Below are positions 33,926-43,074 of a DNA stretch of 64,000 nucleotides, in pieces (position 1 is the first letter of the stretch; every line of letters begins with the position of its first letter). The DNA lies in the NCBI GenBank assembly GCA_019454185.1, contig CP075368.1:2955649-3019648 (forward strand). Reading direction: 5' to 3'. The position numbers were made by a program, and so were the translations under genes. This DNA is from Phycisphaeraceae bacterium. GTDB lineage: Bacteria > Planctomycetota > Phycisphaerae > Phycisphaerales > UBA1924. Below the pieces are notes generated by a model. The model was given only the letters and a program-made list of their open reading frames with translations, was not told the DNA's origin and made no database searches.

Positions 33926-35659
33926 ATGGCGACATTGAACTGGATCGGCAAGGAGGCGGTTGTCAATCACCATCGGAAGGTGCCGTATCGGCTGCTGAAG
34001 GCCGATCCGTCGCTCTCGGTGGGTGAGGATGGCGGGCTGGCATCGGGGAATCTGCTTGTGCAGGGGGACAATCTGGAGGCGCTCAAGGCGCTCTTGCCCT
34101 ACTACGGCGGCAAGGTGAAGTGCATCTACATCGATCCGCCGTACAACACGGGGAACGAGGAGTGGGTGTACAACGACAACGTGAACAGCCCGCAGATCAG
34201 GGCGTGGCTTGAAGGCACGCTTGAAAGCCGCAAGGTCGATGCAGACGACCTGAGCCGTCACGACAAGTGGCTGTGCATGATGTATCCGCGGCTAATGCTA
34301 CTACGAGATTTCTTGTGCGAGGATGGCGCGTTATTTGTGTCGATTGACGATAACGAGGTTGCTTTCCTTCGCCTGTTGCTCGACGAGGTGTTGGGCAGTA
34401 GTAATTTTGTTGCCGAAATGATCTGGGAGGGCGCATTCAAGAATGATGCGAGACAGATAGGTGTCAATCACGAGTATGTTCTCGTTTACGCCAAGAACAG
34501 GGCCTTGCTGCCTCGTGAGTGGGCAGTTCCCAAAGAGGGTGTTGAGCCCGTCTTGCGTGAAGTCGATCGCTTGAGAGCGATTCACGGAGAAGACTACGAC
34601 TCGGCTTCGGCGGATCTGGCCGGTTGGTTTCGGGCCATGAAAGCCACGCCTTCTTTCGGACTACGCCGGTTTCGATTCATTGACGCCAGGGGTGCGTACA
34701 AGGAAGATGATCCCACAGCACCTGGCGGACGGCGATTTCAGTTGATCAATCCGCATACGGGCACGGTGATTCCCTTGCGTCCCAATCGTGGCTGGGCGTT
34801 TGATCAGAATGAGTTTGAGGAACGAGTGAAGCAAGGCCGCATTTCGTTTGTCAACGATAAGAGCATTATGCTTCGAACATATCTCCACGAGACCGACAAG
34901 GTGACCCCTCAAAGCGTCTTCTACCAGCCCACACGATCGGCCTCGGAACGTCTCGGACGAATACTTGACAGCGGAGAGTTTGAGTATCCCAAGGACGAGG
35001 TCATTCTCCAGCGATTCATTGATATGGCGACAGACCCCGGCGCGATCGTGATGGATTCCTTTGCTGGATCTGGCACGACTGGTCACGCCGTGCTCGCGAT
35101 GAACAAGGCGGATGGCGGGAACCGAAAGTTCATCTGTATCGAGATGGATGAAACGATCTGCAAGACGATCACGCGTGAGCGGATCACGCGGGTGATCGAG
35201 GGGTATCACCCCGGCGGCGACAGGAAAAAGGAGCGGGTGGAGGGTCTTGGCGGCGGCTTCCGCTATGTGACACTCGGTCCGACGCTGTTTGACGAGCACG
35301 GCCGGTTTCGGTCGGGGGAGGACAAGGTCACGTTCGGGCAGTTGGCAGCGCACATCTTCTTCACGCAGACGGGGGAGCCGCTGCCGAAGCAGGTGAACGG
35401 GAAGCGGTCGCCATTGATCGGAACGTTTCGAGGCACGGCGTACTACCTGCTCTACAACGGGATTCTGGGGGACCGGAGTGTGAGCGGCGGGAACGTCCTG
35501 ACGCGCGAGACGCTGGCGATGTTGCCCAAGCACACGCTGGCAGATGGGTCGCCGGGGCCACGGGTGGTGTTCGGCGAGGCGTGCCGCCTGAGTGATGCGA
35601 CGCTGCGGCGAGAGGGGATTGAGTTCAGGCAGATTCCGTACCAAGTTGAAGTGGGGTAA
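33926..35659 (+). CDS. mod: Type III restriction-modification DNA methyltransferase (Mod)
   Basis: A 577-residue adenine-N6 methyltransferase of the beta class. The catalytic motif DPPYNTGNEEW is near residue 69, before the SAM-binding motif FAGSGTTGHAV near 378, with the target-recognition region between them. The sequence is less GC-rich around 34270-34560, as is common for exchanged recognition domains. It begins with GAGG upstream of ATG 33926. Downstream, dinD follows after 3 bp and res after that. It methylates one strand of a short asymmetric site that cannot be predicted. Confidence 0.93.
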   Translation: MATLNWIGKEAVVNHHRKVPYRLLKADPSLSVGEDGGLASGNLLVQGDNLEALKALLPYYGGKVKCIYIDPPYNTGNEEWVYNDNVNSPQIRAWLEGTLESRKVDADDLSRHDKWLCMMYPRLMLLRDFLCEDGALFVSIDDNEVAFLRLLLDEVLGSSNFVAEMIWEGAFKNDARQIGVNHEYVLVYAKNRALLPREWAVPKEGVEPVLREVDRLRAIHGEDYDSASADLAGWFRAMKATPSFGLRRFRFIDARGAYKEDDPTAPGGRRFQLINPHTGTVIPLRPNRGWAFDQNEFEERVKQGRISFVNDKSIMLRTYLHETDKVTPQSVFYQPTRSASERLGRILDSGEFEYPKDEVILQRFIDMATDPGAIVMDSFAGSGTTGHAVLAMNKADGGNRKFICIEMDETICKTITRERITRVIEGYHPGGDRKKERVEGLGGGFRYVTLGPTLFDEHGRFRSGEDKVTFGQLAAHIFFTQTGEPLPKQVNGKRSPLIGTFRGTAYYLLYNGILGDRSVSGGNVLTRETLAMLPKHTLADGSPGPRVVFGEACRLSDATLRREGIEFRQIPYQVEVG

Positions 35660-35662
35660 GCC

Positions 35663-36532
35663 ATGAAAAGAGAACTGGTTCAGCAGTACTGCGGCGTCTT
35701 TCAAGGGATCACTCGGGAGCGAGAAGGGGTGGAGTACTGGCACGGACGGGAACTACAGGACGTTCTCGGGTACACGAAGTGGGACAACTTTGTCCAGGTC
35801 GTCGAGCGGGCCAAGACCGCTTGCGCGAACAGCGGACAGGATCCGAACGACCATTTTGCCGACGTCGGCACAATGGTCGATCTCGGCTCGGGGGCGAAGC
35901 GGGAGGTCCCAGACTTCGTGCTGACGCGCTATGCGTGCTATCTCATTGCCCAGAATGGAGATCCGCGCAAGACACAGGTGGCCTTTGCACAGACGTACTT
36001 CGCCCTGCAGACTCGAAAGCAGGAGTTGGTTGAACAGCGGCTGGAAGAGGTCGAACGGCTCGCGGCGCGGGAGAAGCTGACGGGCACGGAGAAGGCGTTG
36101 TCCGGCATCATCTATGAGCGCGTCGGGAACGAGAAGAGCTTTGGGATGATCCGTAGCAAGGGCGACGCGGCGCTGTTCGGGGGGCGGACGACGGAGGACA
36201 TGAAGAAGAAGCTGGGGGTGCCAAAGGGGCGCGCGCTGGCGGACTTCTTGCCCACGATCACGATCAAAGCCAAGGACTTCGCGAGCGAGATCACGAACTT
36301 CAATATCAAGGACAAGGACCTGCGCACAGAGGCGGCCATCACGAGTGAGCACGTCCAGAACAACAAGGACGTGCGCAAGTTGCTCGGAGAGCGTGGCATA
36401 CAGCCCGAGGCGTTGCCGCCCGCGGAGGATATCAAGAAGCTCGAACGCCGAGTGGAGAGTGAGAAGCGATCCATCACAAAGGGGGCCAAGCCGCTGCCGC
36501 CGAGTGACGACGCACAAGGATGCGAAGCGTGA
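35663..36532 (+). CDS. dinD: DinD-like DNA-damage-inducible protein, in Type III operon
   Basis: A 289-residue homologue of E. coli DinD. Family segments include EYWHGRELQDVLGYTKWDNF (Bro-N/DNA-binding-like start), HFADVGTMVDLGSGAKREVPDF, LTRYACYLIAQNGDPRK, VAFAQTYFA and the later TEKALSGIIYERVG. E. coli DinD is SOS-induced and inhibits RecA strand exchange in vitro. Here it sits between mod (3-bp gap) and res (13-bp overlap), so it is a built-in part of the operon. I saw no obvious LexA box. It may couple restriction damage to repair. Confidence 0.88.
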   Translation: MKRELVQQYCGVFQGITREREGVEYWHGRELQDVLGYTKWDNFVQVVERAKTACANSGQDPNDHFADVGTMVDLGSGAKREVPDFVLTRYACYLIAQNGDPRKTQVAFAQTYFALQTRKQELVEQRLEEVERLAAREKLTGTEKALSGIIYERVGNEKSFGMIRSKGDAALFGGRTTEDMKKKLGVPKGRALADFLPTITIKAKDFASEITNFNIKDKDLRTEAAITSEHVQNNKDVRKLLGERGIQPEALPPAEDIKKLERRVESEKRSITKGAKPLPPSDDAQGCEA

Positions 36533-39186
36533 CCACCGGGCTGAAGATCTATCAGGAGGAGGCGCTTCAGGAGCTCTCGGAGTTCCTGCGGGCAGCGCAG
36601 GCGACGGACGCGGCGCGTGCGTTCAACGCCAAGCGGAGGCCGAGCGGCGAGTACCAACCCATTCCCGAGTGGAAAGAGAGCGAGGCCTTTCCCTATGTGT
36701 GCGTGCGGATTCCGACGGGGGGCGGGAAGACGTTGCTGGCGGCGCACGCGGTGGGGAGGGTGTGCCATGACTATGTGCTGGCGGAACGGCAGGTGGTGTT
36801 GTGGCTTGCGCCGTCGGATGCGATTGTGCAACAGACGCTTGGGGTGTTGAGGGACAGAGGCAGCCGCGCGAGGAAGGCGCTGGCGGGGGCGTTTGGCGGT
36901 CAGGTGACGATTTTGGATGTGGAGGAGGCGTTGTCGGTGACGCCCGCGGTGCTGAGCGGATCGTGCTCGGTGATCGTGTCAACGGTGCAGTCGTGGCGGG
37001 TGGACAGCACGGACGGGCGGCGCGTGTACCAGCCGGCCAACGGTGACCTGATGGGGCACTTTGACGGTGCGAGCGAGAAGGCGCTTGCGGTCGTGGAGCG
37101 GGGACCGTCGGGCCAGCCGGTGTACTCGCTGGGGAACGTGCTGCGGCTGCGCAAGCCGATCGTGATCATCGATGAGGGGCACAAGTTCCGGACGAAGCGG
37201 ACGTTCGAGACGCTGAAGCGGTTCTCGCCGCGTGCGGTGGTGGAGTTCACGGCAACGCCCCATGTGAAGGGAAAGGACAGGGTTCCGAGCAATGTGGTGG
37301 TGGAGAAGTCGGCGCGGGATCTGAAGATCGAGAACATGATCAAGGCGCCGATTGTGCTGCGGGAGTCCAAGCAGTGGACGGATGCGGTGCGGCTGGCGGT
37401 GGCCAAACGAAAGGAGCTGGCGCGGGCTGCGGAGGAGGAGGGGAGAAAGACGGGGGAGTACATCCGGCCGATCGTGCTGTTCAAGGCGGAGGACAACGTC
37501 ACGGGGAGCAACAACGTGACGGTGGATGTGCTGCGGGAGCACTTGATCAAGGAGGGATACGCGACTGAGGAGGAGGTCGTGATTCATGTGGGTGGACGGA
37601 AGGACCTTCCCGCGAACATCCTCAGTCCGGAGTGTCCCGTGAACTATGTGATCACGGTGGATGCGTTGGGCGAGGGGTGGGACTGTCCGTTCGCGTATGT
37701 GCTGTGCACGATCGCGACGCTTTCGAGCTCGATCGCGGTGGAGCAGATCCTGGGGCGGGTGCTGCGGATGCCGAATGTCACGCTGAAGCATGATGAGTCG
37801 CTGAACAGGGCGTACTGCTTCACTTCGAGCGGGGCGTTCGGGGATGCGGCGACGAATCTGAAGGATGCGCTGGTGGACGCGGGATTCAGCCGCGATGAGG
37901 CGGAGGGGGCGGTCATTGAGGATCGCGGCGCGGAGCGGCGGGATGACGAGCCGGCGCCTCTGTTCCGGAACCGTGAGATCCCGGTGTTCGTTGATGCGGT
38001 GTTGAGTGAGGAGCAGAAGACGGCGATCGCGTCGGCGGTGCCTGGGGATGTGAGATTCGAGCCCGCACCGCTGGCGGGGACAACGACGATCCTGTATCGC
38101 GGCGACATGCTGGATGAGCGGGCGGCGGCGCGGGTGGAGAGTGTGCTGGAGGGGGGGCGGGACAAGATTGCCGCGAAGCGGTTCAAGCGTGCGCTTGCGG
38201 GGGAGGGGACGAGCGCGTCTGAGCTTGGGGAGCTATTCAGGATTCCGGCGTTGGCGATTCAAGACCCGCACGCGGAGGGCGGGCTCTCACTGTTTGAGGC
38301 CCAGCATCGGGAGACGGCGTGGACCTTGGATGAATGTTCGCACGAGTTGGGGCATTTCGACGCTTCGCCGGGGACGGTGCGTGAGTTTGAGGTCGCACCG
38401 GATGAAGACGGGGCGTGGGTGGACCAATACAAGGGCGAGGTTGCGGCGGCGGTGTCATGGATGGATCAGGGCGGACCACGGACACTCGAGGAGTTGTCGG
38501 CGTGGCTCGATCGCTCGATCGAGGATCGAACAGTTACGCAGGATGCGAAGCGGGCGTACATCGATCGAGTGCTGTTGTGGTTGACGCGGGCGCAGAACCT
38601 GTCGGTTGAGCGGCTGTCTCCCGTGCGATGGAGGCTTGCGCGGGCGATCGCGGCGCGCGTGGAGGAGCATCGATCGCAGATTGAGCGGCACGTGTTTCAG
38701 TCGCTACTCGGGCGGCTGGTTGTTTCGGTGACTCCACCTCACCCGTCGCTCATCTTTGCACTCGACTCCGCGCGATCGGACTATCCGGGAGACTTGCGAG
38801 CGACGACGGACCGGAAGTCATTTCCGCGGCACTTCTTCCCGTTTATCGGTGACATGAACAACGATGAGCGGTTGTGTGCGCAGTTGATCGATGCGCATCC
38901 CAATACGAAGCACTGGATCAGGAATATCGAGAGACATCCGAAGTCGTTCTGGATGCCGGGGCTGCGGCAGAAGTTCTATCCGGATTTCATCGCCGTTCTG
39001 CATGATGGCAGGTACGCGGCAATTGAGTACAAGGGGAAGCGCGGCGAGCAGATTCCTGATGAGCAGGCGAAGCGGGAGATGGGGATGCTTTGGGCTGCGC
39101 GAAGCGAGGGAAAGTGTGTGTTCGTGTGGGTAACGAAGGAGGACATGGAAGCGTCGGTATCGGCGGGACTCGCGAGCCCGTCTTGA
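36520..39186 (+). CDS. res: Type III restriction enzyme, helicase-nuclease subunit (Res)
   Basis: An 888-residue superfamily-2 helicase with a C-terminal nuclease. Walker A is RIPTGGGKTLLAA (near 68), Walker B is VIIDEGHKFR (DEGH), motif III is FTATPH and motif VI is QILGRVLRMP. The C-terminal PD-(D/E)xK nuclease reads YPDFIAVL-x-AAIEYKGKR near residue 830-850. It needs Mod and two head-to-head sites for cleavage, as known for Type III enzymes. The start at 36520 overlaps dinD by 13 bp. The operon appears complete. Confidence 0.93.
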   Translation: MRSVTTGLKIYQEEALQELSEFLRAAQATDAARAFNAKRRPSGEYQPIPEWKESEAFPYVCVRIPTGGGKTLLAAHAVGRVCHDYVLAERQVVLWLAPSDAIVQQTLGVLRDRGSRARKALAGAFGGQVTILDVEEALSVTPAVLSGSCSVIVSTVQSWRVDSTDGRRVYQPANGDLMGHFDGASEKALAVVERGPSGQPVYSLGNVLRLRKPIVIIDEGHKFRTKRTFETLKRFSPRAVVEFTATPHVKGKDRVPSNVVVEKSARDLKIENMIKAPIVLRESKQWTDAVRLAVAKRKELARAAEEEGRKTGEYIRPIVLFKAEDNVTGSNNVTVDVLREHLIKEGYATEEEVVIHVGGRKDLPANILSPECPVNYVITVDALGEGWDCPFAYVLCTIATLSSSIAVEQILGRVLRMPNVTLKHDESLNRAYCFTSSGAFGDAATNLKDALVDAGFSRDEAEGAVIEDRGAERRDDEPAPLFRNREIPVFVDAVLSEEQKTAIASAVPGDVRFEPAPLAGTTTILYRGDMLDERAAARVESVLEGGRDKIAAKRFKRALAGEGTSASELGELFRIPALAIQDPHAEGGLSLFEAQHRETAWTLDECSHELGHFDASPGTVREFEVAPDEDGAWVDQYKGEVAAAVSWMDQGGPRTLEELSAWLDRSIEDRTVTQDAKRAYIDRVLLWLTRAQNLSVERLSPVRWRLARAIAARVEEHRSQIERHVFQSLLGRLVVSVTPPHPSLIFALDSARSDYPGDLRATTDRKSFPRHFFPFIGDMNNDERLCAQLIDAHPNTKHWIRNIERHPKSFWMPGLRQKFYPDFIAVLHDGRYAAIEYKGKRGEQIPDEQAKREMGMLWAARSEGKCVFVWVTKEDMEASVSAGLASPS

Positions 39187-39305
39187 GAAAGGGTGGTCAG
39201 CGAGCGGATTCGGCTTGTGTGAGGGGACAGATGGGTCGGGGGTGGGGGGGTGTCGGGTCGCGAGTTGGGATGTGGAATGGGCTGCAGGCCTACGCTTCCG
39301 CCCCT

Positions 39306-40193
39306 ATGGGTAAGTCACGCGAGATCAAGAAGCGTATGAAGGCCGTCGGCAACATCCGGCGGATCACGAAGACGATGCAGATGATCGCGACGAGCAAGTT
39401 TGCTCGGGCGCAGCAGCGCGCGGTCGCGAGCAAGCCGTACACGGCGGCGTTGTTCGATCTGGTGGGGAAGATGGCGAGTGCCGCGGGGGATGTGAGCCAT
39501 CCGCTGATCGACGCGAAGCCGGGTGCGGACGCGAAGATGCTGACGCTGGTGATCACGAGCGATCGCGGGTTGTGCGGGCCTTACAACGGCGCGATTCTGC
39601 GTCGGACGATGGAGCACTTCCGGAACACGCCGGGCGCCCGTGAGGGCGAGATCGAGCTGGTGGGGAAGAAGGGTCTGGCGACGCTGAAGTTCAACAAGAT
39701 CAACGTGGCGACGCACCACACGCACTTCGGGGACACGCCGACGTATGCGAGCGTCGAGGCGTTGGCGCAGACGTACATCGATCGCTTCATCCGCGGGGAG
39801 ATCTCCGGGGTGAGGGTTGTGTATATGCGGTTCATCTCGGCGGGGAAGCAGGCGGCGGAGATCAAGCAGTTGCTGCCGTTTGAGCCGGATGCGGGGGAGC
39901 AGAAGGATGCGGCGGCCGGTGCGGGTGCGGGGGGGATGGCGTTTGAGTTCAGCCCATCGCCGAAGGAGTTGATGGATTCGCTGCTGCCGGCGGCGTTGAA
40001 GGCGGCGTTGTTCCAGTGCTTCAACGATGCGATCGTGTCGGAGCACGTGGCGCGGATGGTGGCGATGAAGGCGGCGACGGACAACGCGGGGAAGATGGGG
40101 AAGCGTTTGAGCCGCGCGTACAACAGGGCGCGTCAGGCGCAGATCACGACGGAGTTGACGGAGATTATTTCGGGTGCCGCGGCGCTCGGGTGA
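39306..40193 (+). CDS. atpG: ATP synthase F1 subunit gamma
   Basis: A 295-residue gamma subunit, the rotor shaft of F1. The conserved N-terminal helix (REIKKRMKAVGNIRRITKTM) and the C-terminal helix (MKAATDNAGKMGKRLSRAYN, then RARQAQITTELTEIISGAAA) are both clear, as is ITSDRGLCGPYN. The start is the ATG 39306, directly before the N-terminal helix. No other atp gene is adjacent: Type III res precedes it and a secreted protein follows. An intrinsic terminator lies 68 bp downstream. Confidence 0.96.
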   Translation: MGKSREIKKRMKAVGNIRRITKTMQMIATSKFARAQQRAVASKPYTAALFDLVGKMASAAGDVSHPLIDAKPGADAKMLTLVITSDRGLCGPYNGAILRRTMEHFRNTPGAREGEIELVGKKGLATLKFNKINVATHHTHFGDTPTYASVEALAQTYIDRFIRGEISGVRVVYMRFISAGKQAAEIKQLLPFEPDAGEQKDAAAGAGAGGMAFEFSPSPKELMDSLLPAALKAALFQCFNDAIVSEHVARMVAMKAATDNAGKMGKRLSRAYNRARQAQITTELTEIISGAAALG

Positions 40194-40199
40194 TGGGGA

Positions 40200-40240
40200 A
40201 GGCATTGGGCATTAGGCATTAGGCATTAGGCATTGGGCAT
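40200..40240. repeat. Heptamer microsatellite GGCATTA
   Basis: Five to six tandem GGCATTA/GGCATTG units directly after the atpG stop codon. Confidence 0.8.
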
Positions 40241-40251
40241 TTGGGATACAG

Positions 40252-40317
40252 GCACGAAGGGCCGGCACGTCCACGGGGGCGTGCCGGCTTTGTTTTTGGG
40301 GCGGGTTGAGGGTGGGG
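40252..40317 (+). terminator. Intrinsic terminator of atpG in a duplicated 65-bp block
   Basis: Stem GCCGGCACG / CGTGCCGGC (40261-40288) followed by TTTGTTTTT. The whole block from 40252 to 40317 recurs almost unchanged at 42895-42959, on the other side of the propeller-like gene. Confidence 0.88.
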
Positions 40318-40458
40318 TGGGGTGAGGGTGGGGGTCGAGTACATTTTTGCGTTGCTGCTAAGTCGGGGATGGCACTGCGTAGTAAGGGTGAGTGGAGGGT
40401 GGTTTTTGGTAGAGATCGGCAGCGGGGGATCAGCCGCGTAACCGAGAGGATGTGCGTG

Positions 40459-42843
40459 ATGAGTGATTGGCGTGCGAGCGTGGATGTGTTGCGATTGGTG
40501 GCGGCGATGGGTATTGGCCTGTTGCTCAGTGAGTTGGGACACGGTGTGGGCGGCGCGCTGGGAGCGGGTGTTGGCATCGGGAGCGTGTCGGCGCAATGTC
40601 TCGTTCCTGCGGAGACGCTGGTGGAGTTCAATCGGGGAGCGCGTCGATCGACATTGCGCGGGATCGTGCGGGCGTCCGTGGGCTGGGACCCTGACGGTGA
40701 TGGGCCAGAACCCGAGTGGCTGGTGATTGCGGGAAACTTCGATAGGGTCAATGGCGTACCCGCGGAGAACGTCGCGGCGTGGGACGGGACGAGGTGGCGA
40801 TCATTCGGCGTGGACTTTGTGTTGTCTTCGGACGTCCATGCGCTCGCTGTGCACCAGGGGAGACTCATTCTGGGCGGCGACTTTGACTTTGTGAGATCGG
40901 TCGGCGAGAGCGAGATTATCGGTGCGCGTGGACTGATCGAGTTGACACCAGATGGTTGGAGACTCTTTGAGAACCGTCCCGGTCCCGGGTTGGGGCCGTT
41001 TCGGTATGTCCAGGCGCTTCTCTCGGACGGAGAGTCGCTCTTCATCGCCAGCGAGAGGCTCTCGGCTGACGACGATACGACGTCTTCGTCGCCGATCGTG
41101 AGATGGGACGGCGAGATGTACCGCACCGCCAAGTTGCCCGCTCCGACCACAGGGGGCATATGGGCTATGGCGTTCCACGCCGGGGAGTTGCATGTGGCGG
41201 GGTCATTCGTGAGCGGGAGCGGCGGACTGATCTCGCGTGTCGCCCGATACGACGGGGTTTCATGGCACGCGCTCGGTTCGGGGCTCGCCTTTGAAGGCAA
41301 GTCGATCGTGAGCGCCGGGGGCGCGTTGCATGTGGGTGTTGTTCCGACATCGTCAAGCGGCCCAAGCGTGTACAGATGGAATGGGGCTGAGTGGTCGGGC
41401 GCGGGCTCGGGGTTGGGCGGCGCGACGGCGTTGTCGCTTGCGGCGCTCGATGGAGATGTGGTCGTGGGCACGGGGCTCGGCACTCCTTACATCAACGTGC
41501 CGATGGATGTGTTTCGCCTGTCCGACGGCGTGTGGAAGGCACTGGAGGGGCACCTTTCACCCGTTCTCAGACATGCCACCTACTCGCTCTCGTTTCATAG
41601 GGGGGATCTCATCGCGGCCGGTGAGCAGATGATGGCAACAACGACGCGCGCTGTGGGCGGTGTGGCGAGATGGACCGGGCGCATGTGGACGTCGGCTGAC
41701 GACGGGTTGAACGGAACTGTGCGGTCGCTCTTGCCCGACGGGGACGGCATCATCGCGTGCGGTTCATTCACGTCTATCGGCGGCGTCTCTTCTCCGGGGA
41801 TCGCGAGGATCACGGCGAGCGGCGTCGAAGCGATCCCGTGCCCGATTGTGTTCGCCGACAACAACCGAGAGACTGTGCGGCGGATGACCATGCTGGGCGA
41901 TCGCCTGGTGATCACAGGCGCGTTCATGATGCAGAATGAGTCGAGAGACGGGATCGCGATTCGCGAAGCGTCGGGAGAGTGGGTCGTGCCTCGGTACGAT
42001 TCGGCGTGGCTGAAGGGTTTGCGTCTCGGGACGGTGGACAACGTGCTCTATGTGCTCGGGCAGAATGAGAATGGAGTGTCGCTGCATCGTCTTGATGAAG
42101 ATGTGCTGACGCGTGTCACGGGCATCACATCCGTTACAGGATCGTATGAGCTGTGCGAGCACGACGGAGAACTCATACTCACCGGGGCTTCCACCACGGG
42201 TGATTCTGATCCGGTGGCGTTGATCAGCGCGTTCGATGGATCGGTGTGGCGCGAGCTGGGCGCGGGGCTTTCGGGTGGCGTCGGGAGCGCGGTTTCTTAT
42301 CGTGGTCAACTGATCGCGGCGGGCAACTTCACTATCAACGAGACCGGCGAGGGGGCGACGCTCGCCCGTTGGGACGGATCGAACTGGACCCGGATGGAGC
42401 CGCCCTTCACGGGCTATCTGCGAATTCGCGGGGGCGACGAAACCGGCATCGCGGTCTTTCTATCGAATCAGCGTGCCGCGGTACTCCACGGAGGAAGGTG
42501 GGTGGAGGTGACGGGGTTGTTTTCGCAGCGAGATGATAGCGTTGAAGATTACTCGTTCGCGCGATTGGGTAGCCGATGCGTGATGCTGGGAACCGTTGAT
42601 ATCGGTGAGGCCGCGCGCGTGTTCGGCCTTCCCATGACCTTTGATCTGCCGTGCGAGGCGGACTTGAACTGTGACGGCGATGCGGACATCGTGGATCTGC
42701 TCGATTACTTTCAGGCATACGCGGACTGCCACTCGGGCGAGGCGGGATGTGATGCCATCCGCGCTGACTTCGATCAGAACGGCGTATTCGACATCATGGA
42801 TGTGCTTGCGTTCCTTGATGCGCTTGGCGCAGGGTGTGAATGA
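40459..42843 (+). CDS. Secreted propeller-like protein with dockerin-like C-terminus
   Basis: A 794-residue exported protein, paralogue of the gene at 26232. After a hydrophobic N-terminus (LRLVAAMGIGLLLSELG...VSAQ) come many ~45-residue repeats such as 'AAWDGTRWRSFG' and 'GELHVAGSFVSG', probably a beta-propeller. It ends with two dockerin-like loops (DLNCDGDADIVDLLDYF and DFDQNGVFDIMDVLAF) and GAGCE. It lacks the Ig-like segment of its paralogue. The start at 40459 has AGAGG nine bases upstream. Near-identical 65-bp terminator blocks flank it. The function is unknown, perhaps surface-associated. Confidence 0.78.
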   Translation: MSDWRASVDVLRLVAAMGIGLLLSELGHGVGGALGAGVGIGSVSAQCLVPAETLVEFNRGARRSTLRGIVRASVGWDPDGDGPEPEWLVIAGNFDRVNGVPAENVAAWDGTRWRSFGVDFVLSSDVHALAVHQGRLILGGDFDFVRSVGESEIIGARGLIELTPDGWRLFENRPGPGLGPFRYVQALLSDGESLFIASERLSADDDTTSSSPIVRWDGEMYRTAKLPAPTTGGIWAMAFHAGELHVAGSFVSGSGGLISRVARYDGVSWHALGSGLAFEGKSIVSAGGALHVGVVPTSSSGPSVYRWNGAEWSGAGSGLGGATALSLAALDGDVVVGTGLGTPYINVPMDVFRLSDGVWKALEGHLSPVLRHATYSLSFHRGDLIAAGEQMMATTTRAVGGVARWTGRMWTSADDGLNGTVRSLLPDGDGIIACGSFTSIGGVSSPGIARITASGVEAIPCPIVFADNNRETVRRMTMLGDRLVITGAFMMQNESRDGIAIREASGEWVVPRYDSAWLKGLRLGTVDNVLYVLGQNENGVSLHRLDEDVLTRVTGITSVTGSYELCEHDGELILTGASTTGDSDPVALISAFDGSVWRELGAGLSGGVGSAVSYRGQLIAAGNFTINETGEGATLARWDGSNWTRMEPPFTGYLRIRGGDETGIAVFLSNQRAAVLHGGRWVEVTGLFSQRDDSVEDYSFARLGSRCVMLGTVDIGEAARVFGLPMTFDLPCEADLNCDGDADIVDLLDYFQAYADCHSGEAGCDAIRADFDQNGVFDIMDVLAFLDALGAGCE

Positions 42844-42894
42844 GGGGGTGCTGTTCAATTCGGGACACGGCTCGGAGAGCCGATCTAGCCAGAA

Positions 42895-42959
42895 GCACGT
42901 AGGGCCGGCACGTCCACGGGGGCGTGCCGGCTTTGTTTTTGGGTGGGTTGAGGGTGGGG
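42895..42959 (+). terminator. Intrinsic terminator, second copy of the 65-bp block
   Basis: The stem at 42904-42931 plus TTTGTTTTT is identical to the atpG terminator. The surrounding bases also match, with about two differences and one indel over 65 bp. Confidence 0.88.
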
Positions 42960-43074
42960 GGGGGAAAGGTCTTGTGGTGTGTGGGGGTGATGTGGTAAGG
43001 TGGGGGGTCGGCCGACTCGTGGCCGCGTGAAGGCGATTGGCTGGTTGGATCGCTTCGTGAAAAGGGGTGTTGCG

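Noticed and set aside
32337-33935. 532-codon open frame on the minus strand opposite parB
   Set aside because: It covers the tandem repeats and mirrors parB; the composition is that of a shadow frame.
34661-35743. 360-codon minus-strand frame inside mod
   Set aside because: It is antisense to the methyltransferase with DPPY and FAGSGT motifs and has no domain of its own.
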